DNA of 64,000 bases from Methanosarcina siciliae T4/M. GTDB lineage: Archaea > Halobacteriota > Methanosarcinia > Methanosarcinales > Methanosarcinaceae. The notes under the pieces are model-generated. The model made no database searches and was not told where the DNA came from. It was given only the letters and a program-made list of their open reading frames with translations. The DNA is taken from assembly GCF_000970085.1 (NCBI RefSeq), contig NZ_CP009506.1:3720001-3784000 (forward strand), given 5' to 3'. The position numbers and the translations under genes were made by a program. Shown here piece by piece: positions 16,503 through 26,147 of this stretch (position 1 is its first letter; each line of letters starts with the position of its first letter).

Positions 16503-17782
16503 TTAAGGCCTCACCCATGTTGCCATAGCTCCAGTCCAGCTCCCAAAAGTTAGGTAGTGTTTATTACTCGTGTCCCATGTATCATGGATATATACATAAT
16601 CGCTACTTCCATCATAGTATCCCACAAAGGTAACACTATGATCGCCATATGGCTGAGTGTAACCATTACCTGTCCCACCGTTTAGCATGCTAAGCACGAA
16701 AGGCTTATCTGCATTCACTTCGGTTTTTACCTCAGACCATGAGACATAGATATCATTGCTTGCATCAAAGTTATTATATCCATGGTTATTGCAAACTGTC
16801 TCTATACCATTGTCAATAGCCCATGGCCAGGTTGCTCCATTTCCCGGCCACTCTGTACCCATCGTAGTAGCTAATTCCCTAATTAGATCAGGCCCCGTTA
16901 TTAAGTAAGAATATCCATGGCTGGCCCAATATCCTAATACCATCCCAGACGCAGTTGGAGAACAACCACAGAGCCAGCCATACTTAGGTACACCACTGAT
17001 CGTTTTTGAACTGGAAGACGTAGAATAACTTGAGGAATTAGCTATTTCTTTTTCTAAGACAGTCCATTTTGTGTTTGAATTTTGTGTTCTCATTTCTTGT
17101 TGCTGTTGTAAATATGTGTTGTTAAATAAACAGTCTTCTTCATTTACGGGAATACTCACATTTGATTTATTAAAATCTACTATAGTTGAAAATGGTAAAT
17201 CCACTATTACTTTTTCTTTAGCCTTACCTTCAGTATCGATTAGTGCATACTCTGCGTAGTAGAAGGTTGGGCCTAAATAAAGAGGTTTCATCTTTCCTAT
17301 AGTCAGTTCTTCTTTTTCATTACTTTCTAACCTTATCTTGTTGGCACGTTCTTGTGCCAGTGATTTAGACCGGGTTGTAAATTAGAACGGGTTGTAAATT
17401 CTGGAATTTCATTAGGTATTTTGCCTTTTGAAAACTCCAAAACTGGATAGTTATCCTTTGTCGCTGAAATGAATATGTACCCTGCTTGTTGCTTATTTTC
17501 GATAACGTTAAATGAATAGGCTGACCTTTTACCATCAAGATCGTAGTAAGCAGTAGATTGTTTCACAGTCGCGTCTCCCCAGTCTTCAAAATTAGGTACA
17601 GATCCAGAAATCTCTTTTATAGAGTAAGATGCAACTTCTTCTGCCTGTTTTTCGCTGATCATACCTAATGAGTAAGTCACATTCGACGATTCTTTCTGTG
17701 CACTTACTGCCGGTATTAACACCATACCAACCAGCAGTGTTGCTAAAACAAGTATACCTACTCCAATTTTATTACGGTTCAT
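16503..17782 (-). pseudogene. C39/papain-like secreted cysteine peptidase, copy A, broken by a 17-bp duplication
   Basis: The 5' frame (17333-17782) encodes the conserved signal peptide MNRNKIGVGILVLATLL...SAQ and a prodomain-like region. The 3' frame (16503-17291 and upstream) encodes the peptidase domain with 'YGWLCGCSPTASGM' (nucleophile Cys), 'YGDHSVTFVGY' (His) and 'YIHDTWD' (Asp). The two are out of phase because a 17-bp unit is duplicated at 17371-17400 (CGGGTTGTAAATT occurs twice, 17 bp apart). Removing one unit restores one continuous reading frame through 'EFTTRSKSLAQERANKIRL'. This copy is the most divergent of the family, and its prodomain resembles streptopain-type prodomains. 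Confidence 0.8.
17371..17400. repeat. 17-bp tandem duplication that breaks peptidase copy A
   Basis: CGGGTTGTAAATT at 17371-17383 recurs at 17388-17400. The 17-bp period is not a multiple of three and causes the frameshift in copy A. Confidence 0.85.
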
Positions 17783-18300
17783 TATTTTATCTCCTGTGTA
17801 TCTTATACCCAGGAGGCAGAATCAGGCAAGCTAAGTCTTAAATACAGACAGAGCTAACATAAAAATACAGACAGAGCTAACATAACTCATGCCTTCAGGG
17901 CGTGTTTTGTGGAGTTCGGCCGGTACCTGGAAAGCACTTCTGAACTCCATAAATCACTCTTATCTAACTCCTTATAAGCTTTCTGACCATATCCTTTAAC
18001 TATTCGATTTTCGAACTAATTTTGAGTCTGTAATAGTCTGTAATAGTTTGATGATTTGGCCAGAAATTATATATATAAACATATTGCCTCACTATATATT
18101 CATTAATTTATATACAAACGTCAGGAATGAAATTTATACTCACGTATAGTGATATTTGTGAACGGCTCATAGTTTTATAGCAAAAAATCAGCGTTTGTAT
18201 CCAATACGAGCCTGTCAGGCATGCGAATCTCTAAACCTAGACAGGCTTCGCCAAAAATTAGATCATCTACATTTTAGACAAATTCTGATAAAATACCACC
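17783..18300 (-). promoter_or_regulatory. Peptidase leader A (promoter and structured 5' region)
   Basis: First copy of the ~500-bp leader found upstream of every peptidase copy. The Shine-Dalgarno of copy A (CTCCTG on the plus strand, 17791-17796) can pair with CAGGAG at 17810-17815. Farther upstream are the GGAGTTC/GAACTCC hairpin and an AT-rich TATA region (ATTATATATATAAAC, ~18067-18083). This copy has its own 23-bp-period duplication of AATACAGACAGAGCTAACAT (17841-17860 and 17864-17883). Confidence 0.65.
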
Positions 18301-18303
18301 AGT

Positions 18304-18615
18304 ACCCTCACCTGTGGAATGGGTTTTTCTCAGCTCCACCTTAACAAAAGCACCTCTCTCCAGGTTACTAAAACCAAACTCAACAGCCTCCAGAGAGCCG
18401 GCGTGGAATTAATGATCCACATGTGCCAGAACTGCAATATTCATACGACCGCTACCAGCCTGTTAAAAGAGTTCGGGGTAGAGTACGACATGGTGCACAT
18501 GAACATTGCCCAGTTCGTAGCCCCCTCAATGGGAGCAGACCCCTACAAAGTATGCTGTTTCCAGACTCACTCCGTGCCTCTGGAAGGTTTTCTTGAGAAG
18601 ACCGGCATAATCTAA
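18304..18615 (+). pseudogene. hdrB 3'-end relic 1
   Basis: The last ~100 codons of hdrB are repeated here ('TCGMGFS'-derived start through 'VPLEGFLEKTGII'), with the hdrB terminator hairpin and the following ~90 bp. Small deletions removed the QYDRYQPVI stretch and changed HMCPNCHI to HMCQNCNI. There is no start codon in a natural position, and only one of two cysteine domains remains, so it cannot be a functional HdrB. It opens cassette 1. Confidence 0.85.
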
Positions 18616-18709
18616 AGTCCAGTTTTTAAATAGAACTGGCTACCTTTTTTATTACAATGGAAGTGAAGAGGGGCACGGCTTGAAACGTTTTTAAAAATAT
18701 GTATCTAAA

Positions 18710-19461
18710 TTACTGATCATTAATGTAGTCAATAGATACGGAAAAAATACTTTCATTATTTTCGAGCTCATTTTTCATTTTGACTGCATCTTCCTCCGGA
18801 ATCCAATACCTGGATCCGTCCGGCTTTTCAAAGCGAATATAGCATCAGACGAACTTTTTCACCTGAGTGTCATATTTATTCAGTATCGAAAGAAACTTTT
18901 CATCATTGACAGCCTGTTCGGATACCGCGATTACGTAAGAATCTCCTCTTCTGATGCCAGTAGCAGAAGAAGATATAATCCAATATAATTTGGATTCGGT
19001 TAAGGATTTTGTTTACCCTAAATTGGCTACTCATATTTGAACCGAATATTGATTTCCAATTTTGTAGTTGACGGAAATTACAATAAAAATAACACATTTG
19101 TAATGATTCGTATCCTAACCGAATCCAAATGAATCCAATCTTTATTCTCTTCCTCCATCTCTTTTCTCAATTCGCATCTTATATCTCGATTATCTTTGTC
19201 TACCATAATGTAGTATTTGTTTCCCACAGAACCCGTGTTGCAATCTATGCTATAGTTCGTAGTCATGTTATAGTTTTCAAGAACAGTTTTAACTTCCGAT
19301 TCGTAAGTTCCGTCTTCGAATCGGATGTTCATACCACCCACCTTAAGCTCATTGTTAGCTGGCGTTCTAATATCACTTGGTGGGTTTGTAAACAATCCCA
19401 AAAGCACTACGAGAGTTAGAAATACAATAAAAATAGTTATTTCCTTGCCGATTTTGCTCAT
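18710..19461 (-). pseudogene. UPF0228 copy 2, disrupted by a MITE and a nonsense change
   Basis: A complete UPF0228 gene by alignment with its neighbours: anchor 'KEITIFIVFLTLVVLLGLF', then 'GGMNIRFEDGTYESEVKTVL' and 'YYIMVDKDNRDIRCEL'. A 147-bp insertion at 18985-19131 interrupts it after 'EEENKDWI'. In the second half the KFVWC tryptophan codon has become TGA (near 18845). Over the shared part it is nearly identical to the cassette 0 copy, so the duplication is recent. Confidence 0.8.
18985..19131. mobile_element. 147-bp MITE inside UPF0228 copy 2
   Basis: Both ends carry the inverted repeat ATTTGGATTCGGTTA(A)GGAT. An 8-bp target duplication AATCCAAT lies at 18977-18984 and 19132-19139, and the uninterrupted paralog at ~15.3 kb has the single site. 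There is no coding capacity, so it must have been mobilised in trans by a transposase not present in the window. Confidence 0.85.
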
Positions 19462-19623
19462 ATCAACCACTCAAAAAGGTGAGGAGTTTAATCCCTCTCT
19501 TATACACGGTTAATTTATACGGTTAATTTTAGAACCAGAGGTTTCAATAGTTTGTTTATTAAACCAGAAAGGAAATGAATAATTATAAGTCGCTAGCGAT
19601 CCGATTATCCAAGTCTGTATTAG

Positions 19624-20940
19624 TTAGTCCTTCCTGAGTTTCCACCCTCCATACAGACAGGTCAGGCTTCCCAATAACCCGAATCCTGGAGTAGAGTTAT
19701 TTTTGCTCGATTCATTTTCACCTGAGCTATTACCATTATCTGGTTCTGAATTATTATTGTTTGAATTATTTAGTTCGACAGTGCTTTTTTCTTCAGATGA
19801 CAGATTAGTTTTTTCAACATCTACATCTTCAGTTGCATTGGAGGTTACCCTTGTGCTTTGATCAGTTACATTAGAATCTATAAAATGGCCAAAGGCAACT
19901 CCTGATGGATGATATCCTACATTTACAGTGGCTATAACATTATTTGTGGCTACGTCAATTACGGAGAGGTTATTGCTGTCATAATTCGCCACATATACTT
20001 TTGTTCCATCTGGATCGACTGCAACTCCATTTGGATGAGTTCCTACAGAAATTGTAGTTGTAACATCATTAGTTGCTGTGTCAATTACGGAAACCGAGTC
20101 ATCTTCCCAGTTCGTTACGTATACCCTTTTTCCATTCGGAGTGACTGCAACTCTACCAGGACGATTCCCCACAGAAATTGTAGTTGTAACATTATTAGTT
20201 GCTGTGTCAATTACAGAGACATTATTACTGCGAGCGTTCAACACATAAACTTTTGTTCCATCTGGAGTGACTGCAACTCCAATCGGAAAATTTCCTACAT
20301 TTACAGTGGCTATAATATTGTTTGTAGCCGTGTTAATTACAGAAGTAGTGTTGCTGCGACGGTTCGTGACATATAGTTTCGTTCCATCTGGATTGATAGC
20401 CACTGCCCAAGGATCAGTTCCAACATTTAAAGTATCTATCACACTGTTTGTGGCTGTACTAATTACTGAGACAGTGTTACTGTCACGGATCGCCACATAT
20501 GCCCTCGTTCCTGTCGGGTTAATGGCAACTCCACAAGAACTTCCTCCTACATCCACTGCGGCACTTCGTGTATTTGTTTCTGTGTTAATTACAGAGACAG
20601 TAGTGCTACCTATACTTGAATCTGTCACATATATTTTCGTTCCATCTGGTGTGGCTGCAACTTTGCCAGGGTAGCCTTCAATCTCCACCATGGTTGTAAG
20701 ATTATTAGTTTTTGTGTCAATTACAAAGACAGTGCCAATGTTGATGTTTTTCCCCGGACTTGTCACATATGCAAATGGAGCTGCGCCTGCTATGCCTATC
20801 AGTATTAAAATCGCAAGTGAAGTTATTCCAAAAGCTCTTATGAGGGTATATCCTCTGCATGCTTTATTAGACCTTGTCACAAATGGGAATGGAATCGAAA
20901 ATGTGTTGATATGTATTGTTGAGATAGTTTTACTTTTCAT
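19624..20940 (-). CDS. YVTN beta-propeller surface protein with PGF-CTERM tail (P2)
   Basis: About 438 residues. A long N-terminal region ends in the hydrophobic signal 'ITSLAILILIGIAGAAPFAY'. Then come seven ~42-residue blades of the form 'G.KVYVTN..SNNVSVIDTATN.V.ATV.VG..P.GVAV.PDG' (YVTN family). A Thr/Ser/Asn/Glu-rich stalk follows, with many NxS/T sites, then 'STPGFGLLGS', a hydrophobic stretch and a basic end (KLRKD). The last part is a PGF-CTERM-type archaeosortase signal, so the protein should be exported, glycosylated, cleaved and lipid-anchored in the surface layer. Start at ATG 20940 after GGGG. Ligand unknown. Confidence 0.88.
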   Translation of the reverse strand: MKSKTISTIHINTFSIPFPFVTRSNKACRGYTLIRAFGITSLAILILIGIAGAAPFAYVTSPGKNINIGTVFVIDTKTNNLTTMVEIEGYPGKVAATPDGTKIYVTDSSIGSTTVSVINTETNTRSAAVDVGGSSCGVAINPTGTRAYVAIRDSNTVSVISTATNSVIDTLNVGTDPWAVAINPDGTKLYVTNRRSNTTSVINTATNNIIATVNVGNFPIGVAVTPDGTKVYVLNARSNNVSVIDTATNNVTTTISVGNRPGRVAVTPNGKRVYVTNWEDDSVSVIDTATNDVTTTISVGTHPNGVAVDPDGTKVYVANYDSNNLSVIDVATNNVIATVNVGYHPSGVAFGHFIDSNVTDQSTRVTSNATEDVDVEKTNLSSEEKSTVELNNSNNNNSEPDNGNSSGENESSKNNSTPGFGLLGSLTCLYGGWKLRKD

Positions 20941-21113
20941 CTTTTTCCCCAAGCAGTGTTTGTTTTCATGCCAGTGCCATTATCAAAAAATTTGGACGTA
21001 GGATATCTTTCTAAAATCTTCATCAATTTAAGTCAATTTCAGGATAAAACAAACGAGTTACAAGACAAAATAATTTCAGGTGAAACAGTTAAATCTAATT
21101 TTCAGGCAGCCTC

Positions 21114-21812
21114 TTAGGTCGTGGGGTCATATGGAGGATAAAGGTAATCAAATCGTATAGTAAAAATATTTTCATTTTGTTCGAGTTCATTCTTTAACCT
21201 TGTTGCATCTTCTTTCGAAATCCAGTACGTCAGAGGTCCATCACTATAAAGAAAACGGATATCACACCAAACAAACTTTTCCAATTGAAGATTATATTTA
21301 CTTAACATCATAATAAAATTTTTATTATGAATAACTCGTTCAGATATTGTAATTATGTAATAATTTCCTTTTTCGATAGCTGGAATAGGTTCAGTCCAAG
21401 TTTTCTCTTTTTCAAGTTTACCTTTTACATCTGTTATATTTTCTTTGTTCACCATTATGTAATATTCCGGATAATGATTAGCGTCAAATGTTATTCTATA
21501 GTTCCGAGTCATGTTATAGTTTTGAAGAATGGATTTTACTTCAGACTCAGAAGTTCCATTTTTAAATTGAATAGCCATACCAGCTACTTGAGATTCAGGA
21601 TCTAGAGTAGATGTATTAACTGGAGTAGATGTATTAACTGGAATAGATGTATTAACCGGTGTAGATGTATTAACTGGAGTAGATATATTAACTGGAGTAG
21701 ATGTATTAACTGAAGTAGATGTATTAATTGGAGCTTGTGTAAATAGTGTCCATAAGAGTAAGAGACTCAGCAAAACAATAAAGGCAACAATTTCCTTTCT
21801 AACATTACTCAT
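21114..21812 (-). CDS. UPF0228 protein with a hexapeptide-repeat stalk (copy 3)
   Basis: About 232 residues. A membrane anchor (residues ~8-24) is followed by six copies of TPVNTS-like hexapeptides (DNA 21609-21716) forming a Ser/Thr-rich spacer. Next comes the two-part UPF0228 domain: 'AGMAIQFKNGTSESEVKSIL' ... 'YYIMVNKENITDVKGKLE', then 'GNYYIITISE' ... 'KFVWCDIRF' and 'WISKEDATRLKNELEQ'. The domain would sit outside the cell. The IQFKxGxSESEVK motif resembles the start of I9-type peptidase propeptide/inhibitor folds (my inference). The ATG at 21812 follows GGTG; a GTG three codons earlier is the alternative. The gene lies downstream of peptidase copy B on the same strand. Confidence 0.82.
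   Translation of the reverse strand: MSNVRKEIVAFIVLLSLLLLWTLFTQAPINTSTSVNTSTPVNISTPVNTSTPVNTSIPVNTSTPVNTSTLDPESQVAGMAIQFKNGTSESEVKSILQNYNMTRNYRITFDANHYPEYYIMVNKENITDVKGKLEKEKTWTEPIPAIEKGNYYIITISERVIHNKNFIMMLSKYNLQLEKFVWCDIRFLYSDGPLTYWISKEDATRLKNELEQNENIFTIRFDYLYPPYDPTT
21609..21716. repeat. 18-bp minisatellite encoding TPVNTS repeats
   Basis: Six 18-bp units in frame within UPF0228 copy 3, with single-base variants (TSVNTS, TPVNIS, IPVNTS). Other UPF0228 copies have zero or one unit here, so copy number is free to change without frameshift. Confidence 0.85.
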
Positions 21813-22006
21813 TTCTACCACACCGCAAGTGATGATGTGTTTTAGTTATTCATCGTTTTGATTACGTGGATATAGTAACGAGTATCCTTTGTAACTTTAA
21901 AAAATTTGCACTGAGGATCTCGATAAACCCCAATTTTTAGCTGGTTATGTGTAAAAACTATAATCAACAGTTAAAACCGAAGTTCATCAAACTCCTCTAA
22001 GGAATT

Positions 22007-23241
22007 TTAAGAAGGTCTCACATATATACGTGCGACTTCGTTATTAGCACCACAGCGTTCAATCGTATATGAGCCAGATCCAACAGGCTTTGGATCAATA
22101 ATATACATATAAACTAATGAACCAGATGATAAGTATCCATAACAAAGTCGAAAATGCCCTTTAATCAGACTCATAAAAGGCCTGTTATTGTTAATTTCAC
22201 CGACTGCATCCATAGAACTAAGCGTATAATCATCATCTGTGCCTCGTTGTCCTAATCCACCCTGTTGCTGAGTATAGTAACAATAACCTACAGCGTCGGA
22301 AATTGAGAGTCCTCCACTCAGATTATTATGGTCATGCCATTCCTGAAAATCATAGATGTAATCTTGGGTCCGATATATGTCACATATGTATTCACCAATC
22401 GTTTGGCAACATGCGCAACCACAGTAAACATCGTTTTCTTGTCCACGCTTGGTAACAGGAAGCGTAATACCACTTGCTTTTGGCGTTACCGCGTCAGCAC
22501 TTAGTTTTTCAATATTTTCTTCCGTGACTGCCGCATTAATATTGACTCCTTTATTAGCCGCTGCTTGTTCTATAGATTTCGTGAGTTGATCACTTTTCTC
22601 CCACTCTTTTAAATTCTCTTCCACTCCATTCTCCCATTTCATCTCATACATTGACCAAACTCCAGGCTCGGTTTCAGTTGCAGGTTTATCTTCTACCTCT
22701 TCAAGAGTATATGCATCTACAAATATCCGGTGTTTAACTCCAGTGACTTTATCTTTTATAATGGTCATTGCCCCGATACTTGGATAGCTGTATACAACCA
22801 TTTTAGTTGATTTGATTTCCCCATCTGGGTATTCATTTTTAGCGATTTCTTTTGACTTCTTCATGGCTTCAGCCACTTTATAAGTTTCAGGATCAAATGC
22901 AATGTCGTTGAATGAGTTTCCCAGCGTTTTATTGGCATAAATGTCAATTGTACCTATCAATTTTTTTCTTTGTATACTGAGAATTGATAAAATAATTTCT
23001 GACCATTTATGTCATAAAGCTCAACCGGTTTGGGATCAACAGATGCACCGGTCCAGTTTTCAAAGCCTGGTGCATCGGCTGCTATGAAACTTATCATGTT
23101 CGCACTGGCATGCTTAAAAGCTTCCTCAGCAGTTACAGAATAATCTTTTTCTGCCTGTGCACTCACTGCCGGTATTAACACCATACCAACCAGCAGTGTT
23201 GCTAAAACAAGTATACCTACTCCAATTTTATTACGGTTCAT
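22007..23241 (-). pseudogene. C39/papain-like cysteine peptidase, copy B, frameshifted at a poly-A tract
   Basis: Nearly identical to the intact copy D. The 5' frame (22957-23241) holds the signal peptide and start of the prodomain and ends prematurely at 'YKEKN'. The rest (22007-22960) holds the remaining prodomain and the peptidase domain with 'VYCGCACCQTIGEYI', 'IKGHFRLCYGY' and 'YIIDPKP'. The only break is in a run of A (plus-strand T) at ~22960: seven here, eight in copy D, where the frame reads through KEKKLIGTID. A one-base slip would restore the gene. Whether this is a true pseudogene or a switchable state cannot be told from one sequence. Confidence 0.82.
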
Positions 23242-23757
23242 TACTCTATCTCCTGTGTATCTTATAACCAGGAGGCAGAATCAGGCAAGTTAAGCCTTAA
23301 ATACAGACAAAGCTAACATAACTCATACCTTTAGGGCGTGTTTTGTGGAGTTCGGGCGGTACCTGGAAAGCACTTCTGAACTCCATAAATCCCTCTTATC
23401 TAACTCCTTATAAGTTTTCTGTGTAAATTCTCAAACAATTCGATTTTCGAACTGATTTTGAATCTGTAATTGCCTGTAATAGTTCCTTGACCTTGACAGT
23501 TTGATGATTTGGCCAGAAATTATATAAATAGGTATATTGTCTCATTATATATTCAAGTACTTCTCTATAAACTTCCCAATTCTACTGAATATTCTCATAT
23601 ATTGATTTTTATTTAAATCTCACAGTTTTGCCACATAGAATCAGTGTTTGTATCTTATGGGGATCTTTATATATCATAAACCTTCGAATTTTTGGCATGT
23701 CTATTTAAAAATTAGGTCTCCTATATTTTAGACAAATTATGACAAAATATCGCTCAC
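23242..23757 (-). promoter_or_regulatory. Peptidase leader B
   Basis: Second leader copy. The SD-pairing hairpin is at 23250-23274 (CTCCTG with CAGGAG on the plus strand), the GGAGTTC...GAACTCC hairpin at ~23346-23384, and the TATA region ATTATATAAATA near 23519-23531. In the small hairpin a G-C pair is replaced by G-U (CATACC instead of CATGCC), which keeps it foldable. Confidence 0.7.
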
Positions 23758-23758
23758 G

Positions 23759-23928
23759 CTCTCACCTGCGGAATGGGTTTTTCCCAGCTCCACCTTAACA
23801 AGAGCACCTCTCTTCAGGTCACCAAAGCCAAACTCGACAGCCTTCAGATAGCCGGTGTGGAATTAATGATCCATAGTGCCCGGACTACCATATTACCATA
23901 TCCAGTACGACCGCTACCAGCCCGTGCT
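23759..23928 (+). pseudogene. hdrB 3'-end relic 2
   Basis: A shorter relic of the hdrB end ('TCGMGFSQLHLNK' through 'QYDRYQPV'), with a small insertion after MIHS-type text. It breaks off where a CAATACAATCATTG-type sequence begins, the same breakpoint as relics 3, 4 and 6. Non-functional; it marks the start of cassette 2. Confidence 0.8.
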
Positions 23929-23977
23929 GCAATACAATCATTGTTGTAATAATCAAAAAATTGAATACGGCGGATAA

Positions 23978-25306
23978 TTACCTTTTCCCAAGTTTCCAAC
24001 CTCCATAAAGGCAGGTCAGGCTTCCTAATAATCCAAAAACTGGCGTAGAATTATTTTTGCTCGATTCATTTGTATTTGAGCCATTATCCTTACCAGATTC
24101 TGAATTATTTTCATCGCTGTAATTATTTAGTTCGACAGCGTTTATTTCTTCAGATGAAGAAATATTAGTTTCTTCAACTCCCATATCTTCAGTTGAACTG
24201 GAGGTTTCCTCTGTGCTTTGGACAGTCATATCAGAATCTGTAGGAGGTACAATTACAACACTAGTAGGGTGGACTCCTACATTCACCGTAGCCGTAACAG
24301 TGTCCGTGTCTGTGTCAATTACGGATACATTGTCGCTTTTGGCTTTTGTCACATATACATTTTTTCCGTCTGGTGTGACTGCAACTCCTAAAGGAGTAAT
24401 TCCTACAGGAACTGTGGCTGTAACAGTGTTATTTACTGTGTCAATTACAGAAACAGTGTTACCGGAATCATTGAAGTTACCAGAGATTGTCACATATGCC
24501 TTTTTTCCATCAGGACTGACTGCAATATCACTGGGGGTATCTCCATCTCCTACGGGCACGGTGGCCGTAACATTGTCTGCAGTTGTGTCGATTACAGAAA
24601 CAGTGTTGCTGCCTGTATTAGTCACGTAAACCTTATTTCCATCAGGAGCAATTGCAACTTCATAAGGACTGTCTCCTACAGATATAGTGGTTGTAACTTT
24701 GTTTGTAATTGCGTCAATTACAGAAGTAGTATTGTTGAAAATGTTCGTAACATAGATTTTTTTTCCGTCAGGACTAATGACAACATTACGAGTAATCATC
24801 CCCACATTAATCTGTTCCATTAAAGTATTTGTAGCTGTGTCAATTACAGAGATATTGGTGCTATCACGGTCCGTCACATAAACTTTTGTTCCTGCAGGGT
24901 TGACTGCAACTTGCATTGGATAACCTCCTACATTCACTGTAGCACTAACCGTATTTGTCGCTATGTCAATTACCGAGATAGTTGGACCGAATCCTGGAGT
25001 TGCCACATATACCTTTGTTCCTGCAGGGTTGACTGCAATATCTCTAGGCCAGCCTTCTACAGGCACTCTGGCTGTAACATTGTTAGTTGCTGTGTCAATT
25101 ACAGCGACATTATGAGTAGGAAGAGTACCATTATAATTCGTATCGTAATAATAACCTCTCTGATCATAATCTCCCAGATTTGTCACATATGCAAACGGAG
25201 CTGCACCTGCTACTCCTATCAGTATTAAAACCAGAAGTGCAGTTATTCCTAAAACTCTTGTGAAAGTATGCTCTCGATATGTTTTATTACATGTTATTTC
25301 TTCCAT
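23978..25306 (-). CDS. YVTN beta-propeller surface protein (P3) with altered sorting motif PVF
   Basis: About 442 residues: signal region 'ITALLVLILIGVAGAAPFAY', seven YVTN blades, an acidic Ser/Thr/Asn-rich stalk and a C-terminal membrane segment with basic end (KLGKR). Blades are almost identical to P4 and P8 over most of their length, while the first ~15 residues (MEEITCNKTYREHTF) match P5 instead, so the gene is a mosaic. The sorting signal reads STPVFGLLGS instead of STPGFGLLGS; loss of the glycine of PGF may impair archaeosortase processing and leave the protein membrane-spanning. ATG at 25306 follows GGGATTTAAA. Confidence 0.88.
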   Translation of the reverse strand: MEEITCNKTYREHTFTRVLGITALLVLILIGVAGAAPFAYVTNLGDYDQRGYYYDTNYNGTLPTHNVAVIDTATNNVTARVPVEGWPRDIAVNPAGTKVYVATPGFGPTISVIDIATNTVSATVNVGGYPMQVAVNPAGTKVYVTDRDSTNISVIDTATNTLMEQINVGMITRNVVISPDGKKIYVTNIFNNTTSVIDAITNKVTTTISVGDSPYEVAIAPDGNKVYVTNTGSNTVSVIDTTADNVTATVPVGDGDTPSDIAVSPDGKKAYVTISGNFNDSGNTVSVIDTVNNTVTATVPVGITPLGVAVTPDGKNVYVTKAKSDNVSVIDTDTDTVTATVNVGVHPTSVVIVPPTDSDMTVQSTEETSSSTEDMGVEETNISSSEEINAVELNNYSDENNSESGKDNGSNTNESSKNNSTPVFGLLGSLTCLYGGWKLGKR

Positions 25307-25526
25307 TTTAAATCCCAACTTATGGACTCATTAAAAAGCAACAACATCAGCGACTCCCTCATAGATTCTATTCATACCAGCACTTAAAAATGAGGGGGGG
25401 TAAATCCCATTTATATATGGTTGATTTTTGAATCAGAGACTTCTATTGTTTTTGTATCGGACCAGAATCTAAATGCATATACTTTTCCAACGACTTTTGG
25501 TTGTCCAACCCATGTAACTTCTTTTT

Positions 25527-25590
25527 GAACTTCCACTCCCATATTGGCAAGCCAAGCTTCCCAATGATCCGAAGCTTGGAGTATTACCCT
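25527..25590 (-). pseudogene. Relic of a propeller gene 3' end
   Basis: In the minus strand one reads NTPSFGSLGSLACQYG, a decayed version of the PGF-CTERM tail. It directly follows and slightly overlaps the end of UPF0228 copy 4, showing that another propeller gene once lay here. A matching relic follows copy 6 at 36502-36565, so the two segments share descent. Confidence 0.5.
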
Positions 25591-26120
25591 TCAATATAAT
25601 CCAGGCCTACAGTCAAAACTTTCTCATTTGTTTCAAGCTCATTTTTTATCCTAATTGCATCCTTTTCCAGAACGCAATTCTTACCCACAACCCATTCCGG
25701 TGACCCATCTCCAAAATGGACATAACACACAACAGCCTTTTTCAATTGAAGGTTATTTTTTTCCAGTATTGTAAGAAAATTTTCATCTGGAACAAATTCT
25801 GCAGATAACATAATTATGTTATAATTTCCTTTTTTGAGTTCAACTACAGAAGTCCAGTTTTCATCTTTCCTCAATTCATTGATTTTATCTTCATCTGCTT
25901 TTATGTAGTACTTTCCACGCGAAATATTAGAATTGTAGTCTATGGTATAATTCACAGGTATGTTGTAATTTTCAAGAATGGCTTTAACTTCCGGCTCAGT
26001 AGTTTCATTCTCAAATTGAATAGATAAAGCAGCTACTTTAGCTCCTTGAGATTGCATCATCAGTACTAGGATAATTAGAAAAACAATAAAAACAACTACT
26101 ACTTTGCTAATTTTACTCAT
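25584..26120 (-). CDS. UPF0228 protein (copy 4), next to an intact peptidase
   Basis: 178 residues. An anchor (ISKVVVVFIVFLIILVLMM) is followed directly by the UPF0228 domain: 'ALSIQFENETTEPEVKAIL', 'KYYIKADEDKINELR', 'GNYNIIMLSAEFVPDENFL', 'LKKAVVCYVHF' and a last 'DAIRIKNELETNEKVLTVGL'. The two halves look like two related alpha-beta units. The start codon lies 27 bp after the stop of peptidase copy C, so both are very likely made from one mRNA. ATG follows GGCGATTG. Function unknown; a membrane-tethered partner or inhibitor of the peptidase is my inference. Confidence 0.85.
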   Translation of the reverse strand: MSKISKVVVVFIVFLIILVLMMQSQGAKVAALSIQFENETTEPEVKAILENYNIPVNYTIDYNSNISRGKYYIKADEDKINELRKDENWTSVVELKKGNYNIIMLSAEFVPDENFLTILEKNNLQLKKAVVCYVHFGDGSPEWVVGKNCVLEKDAIRIKNELETNEKVLTVGLDYIEG

Positions 26121-26147
26121 ATCAATCGCCGAAAAAAATGAGGAGTT

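Noticed and set aside
24213..24629. Long plus-strand frames opposite the propeller genes (also at 28245, 35316, 45531, 49018)
   Set aside because: They are mirror translations of the repetitive blades (TVAVT-type repeats recurring in step with the blades) and have no ribosome-binding sites.
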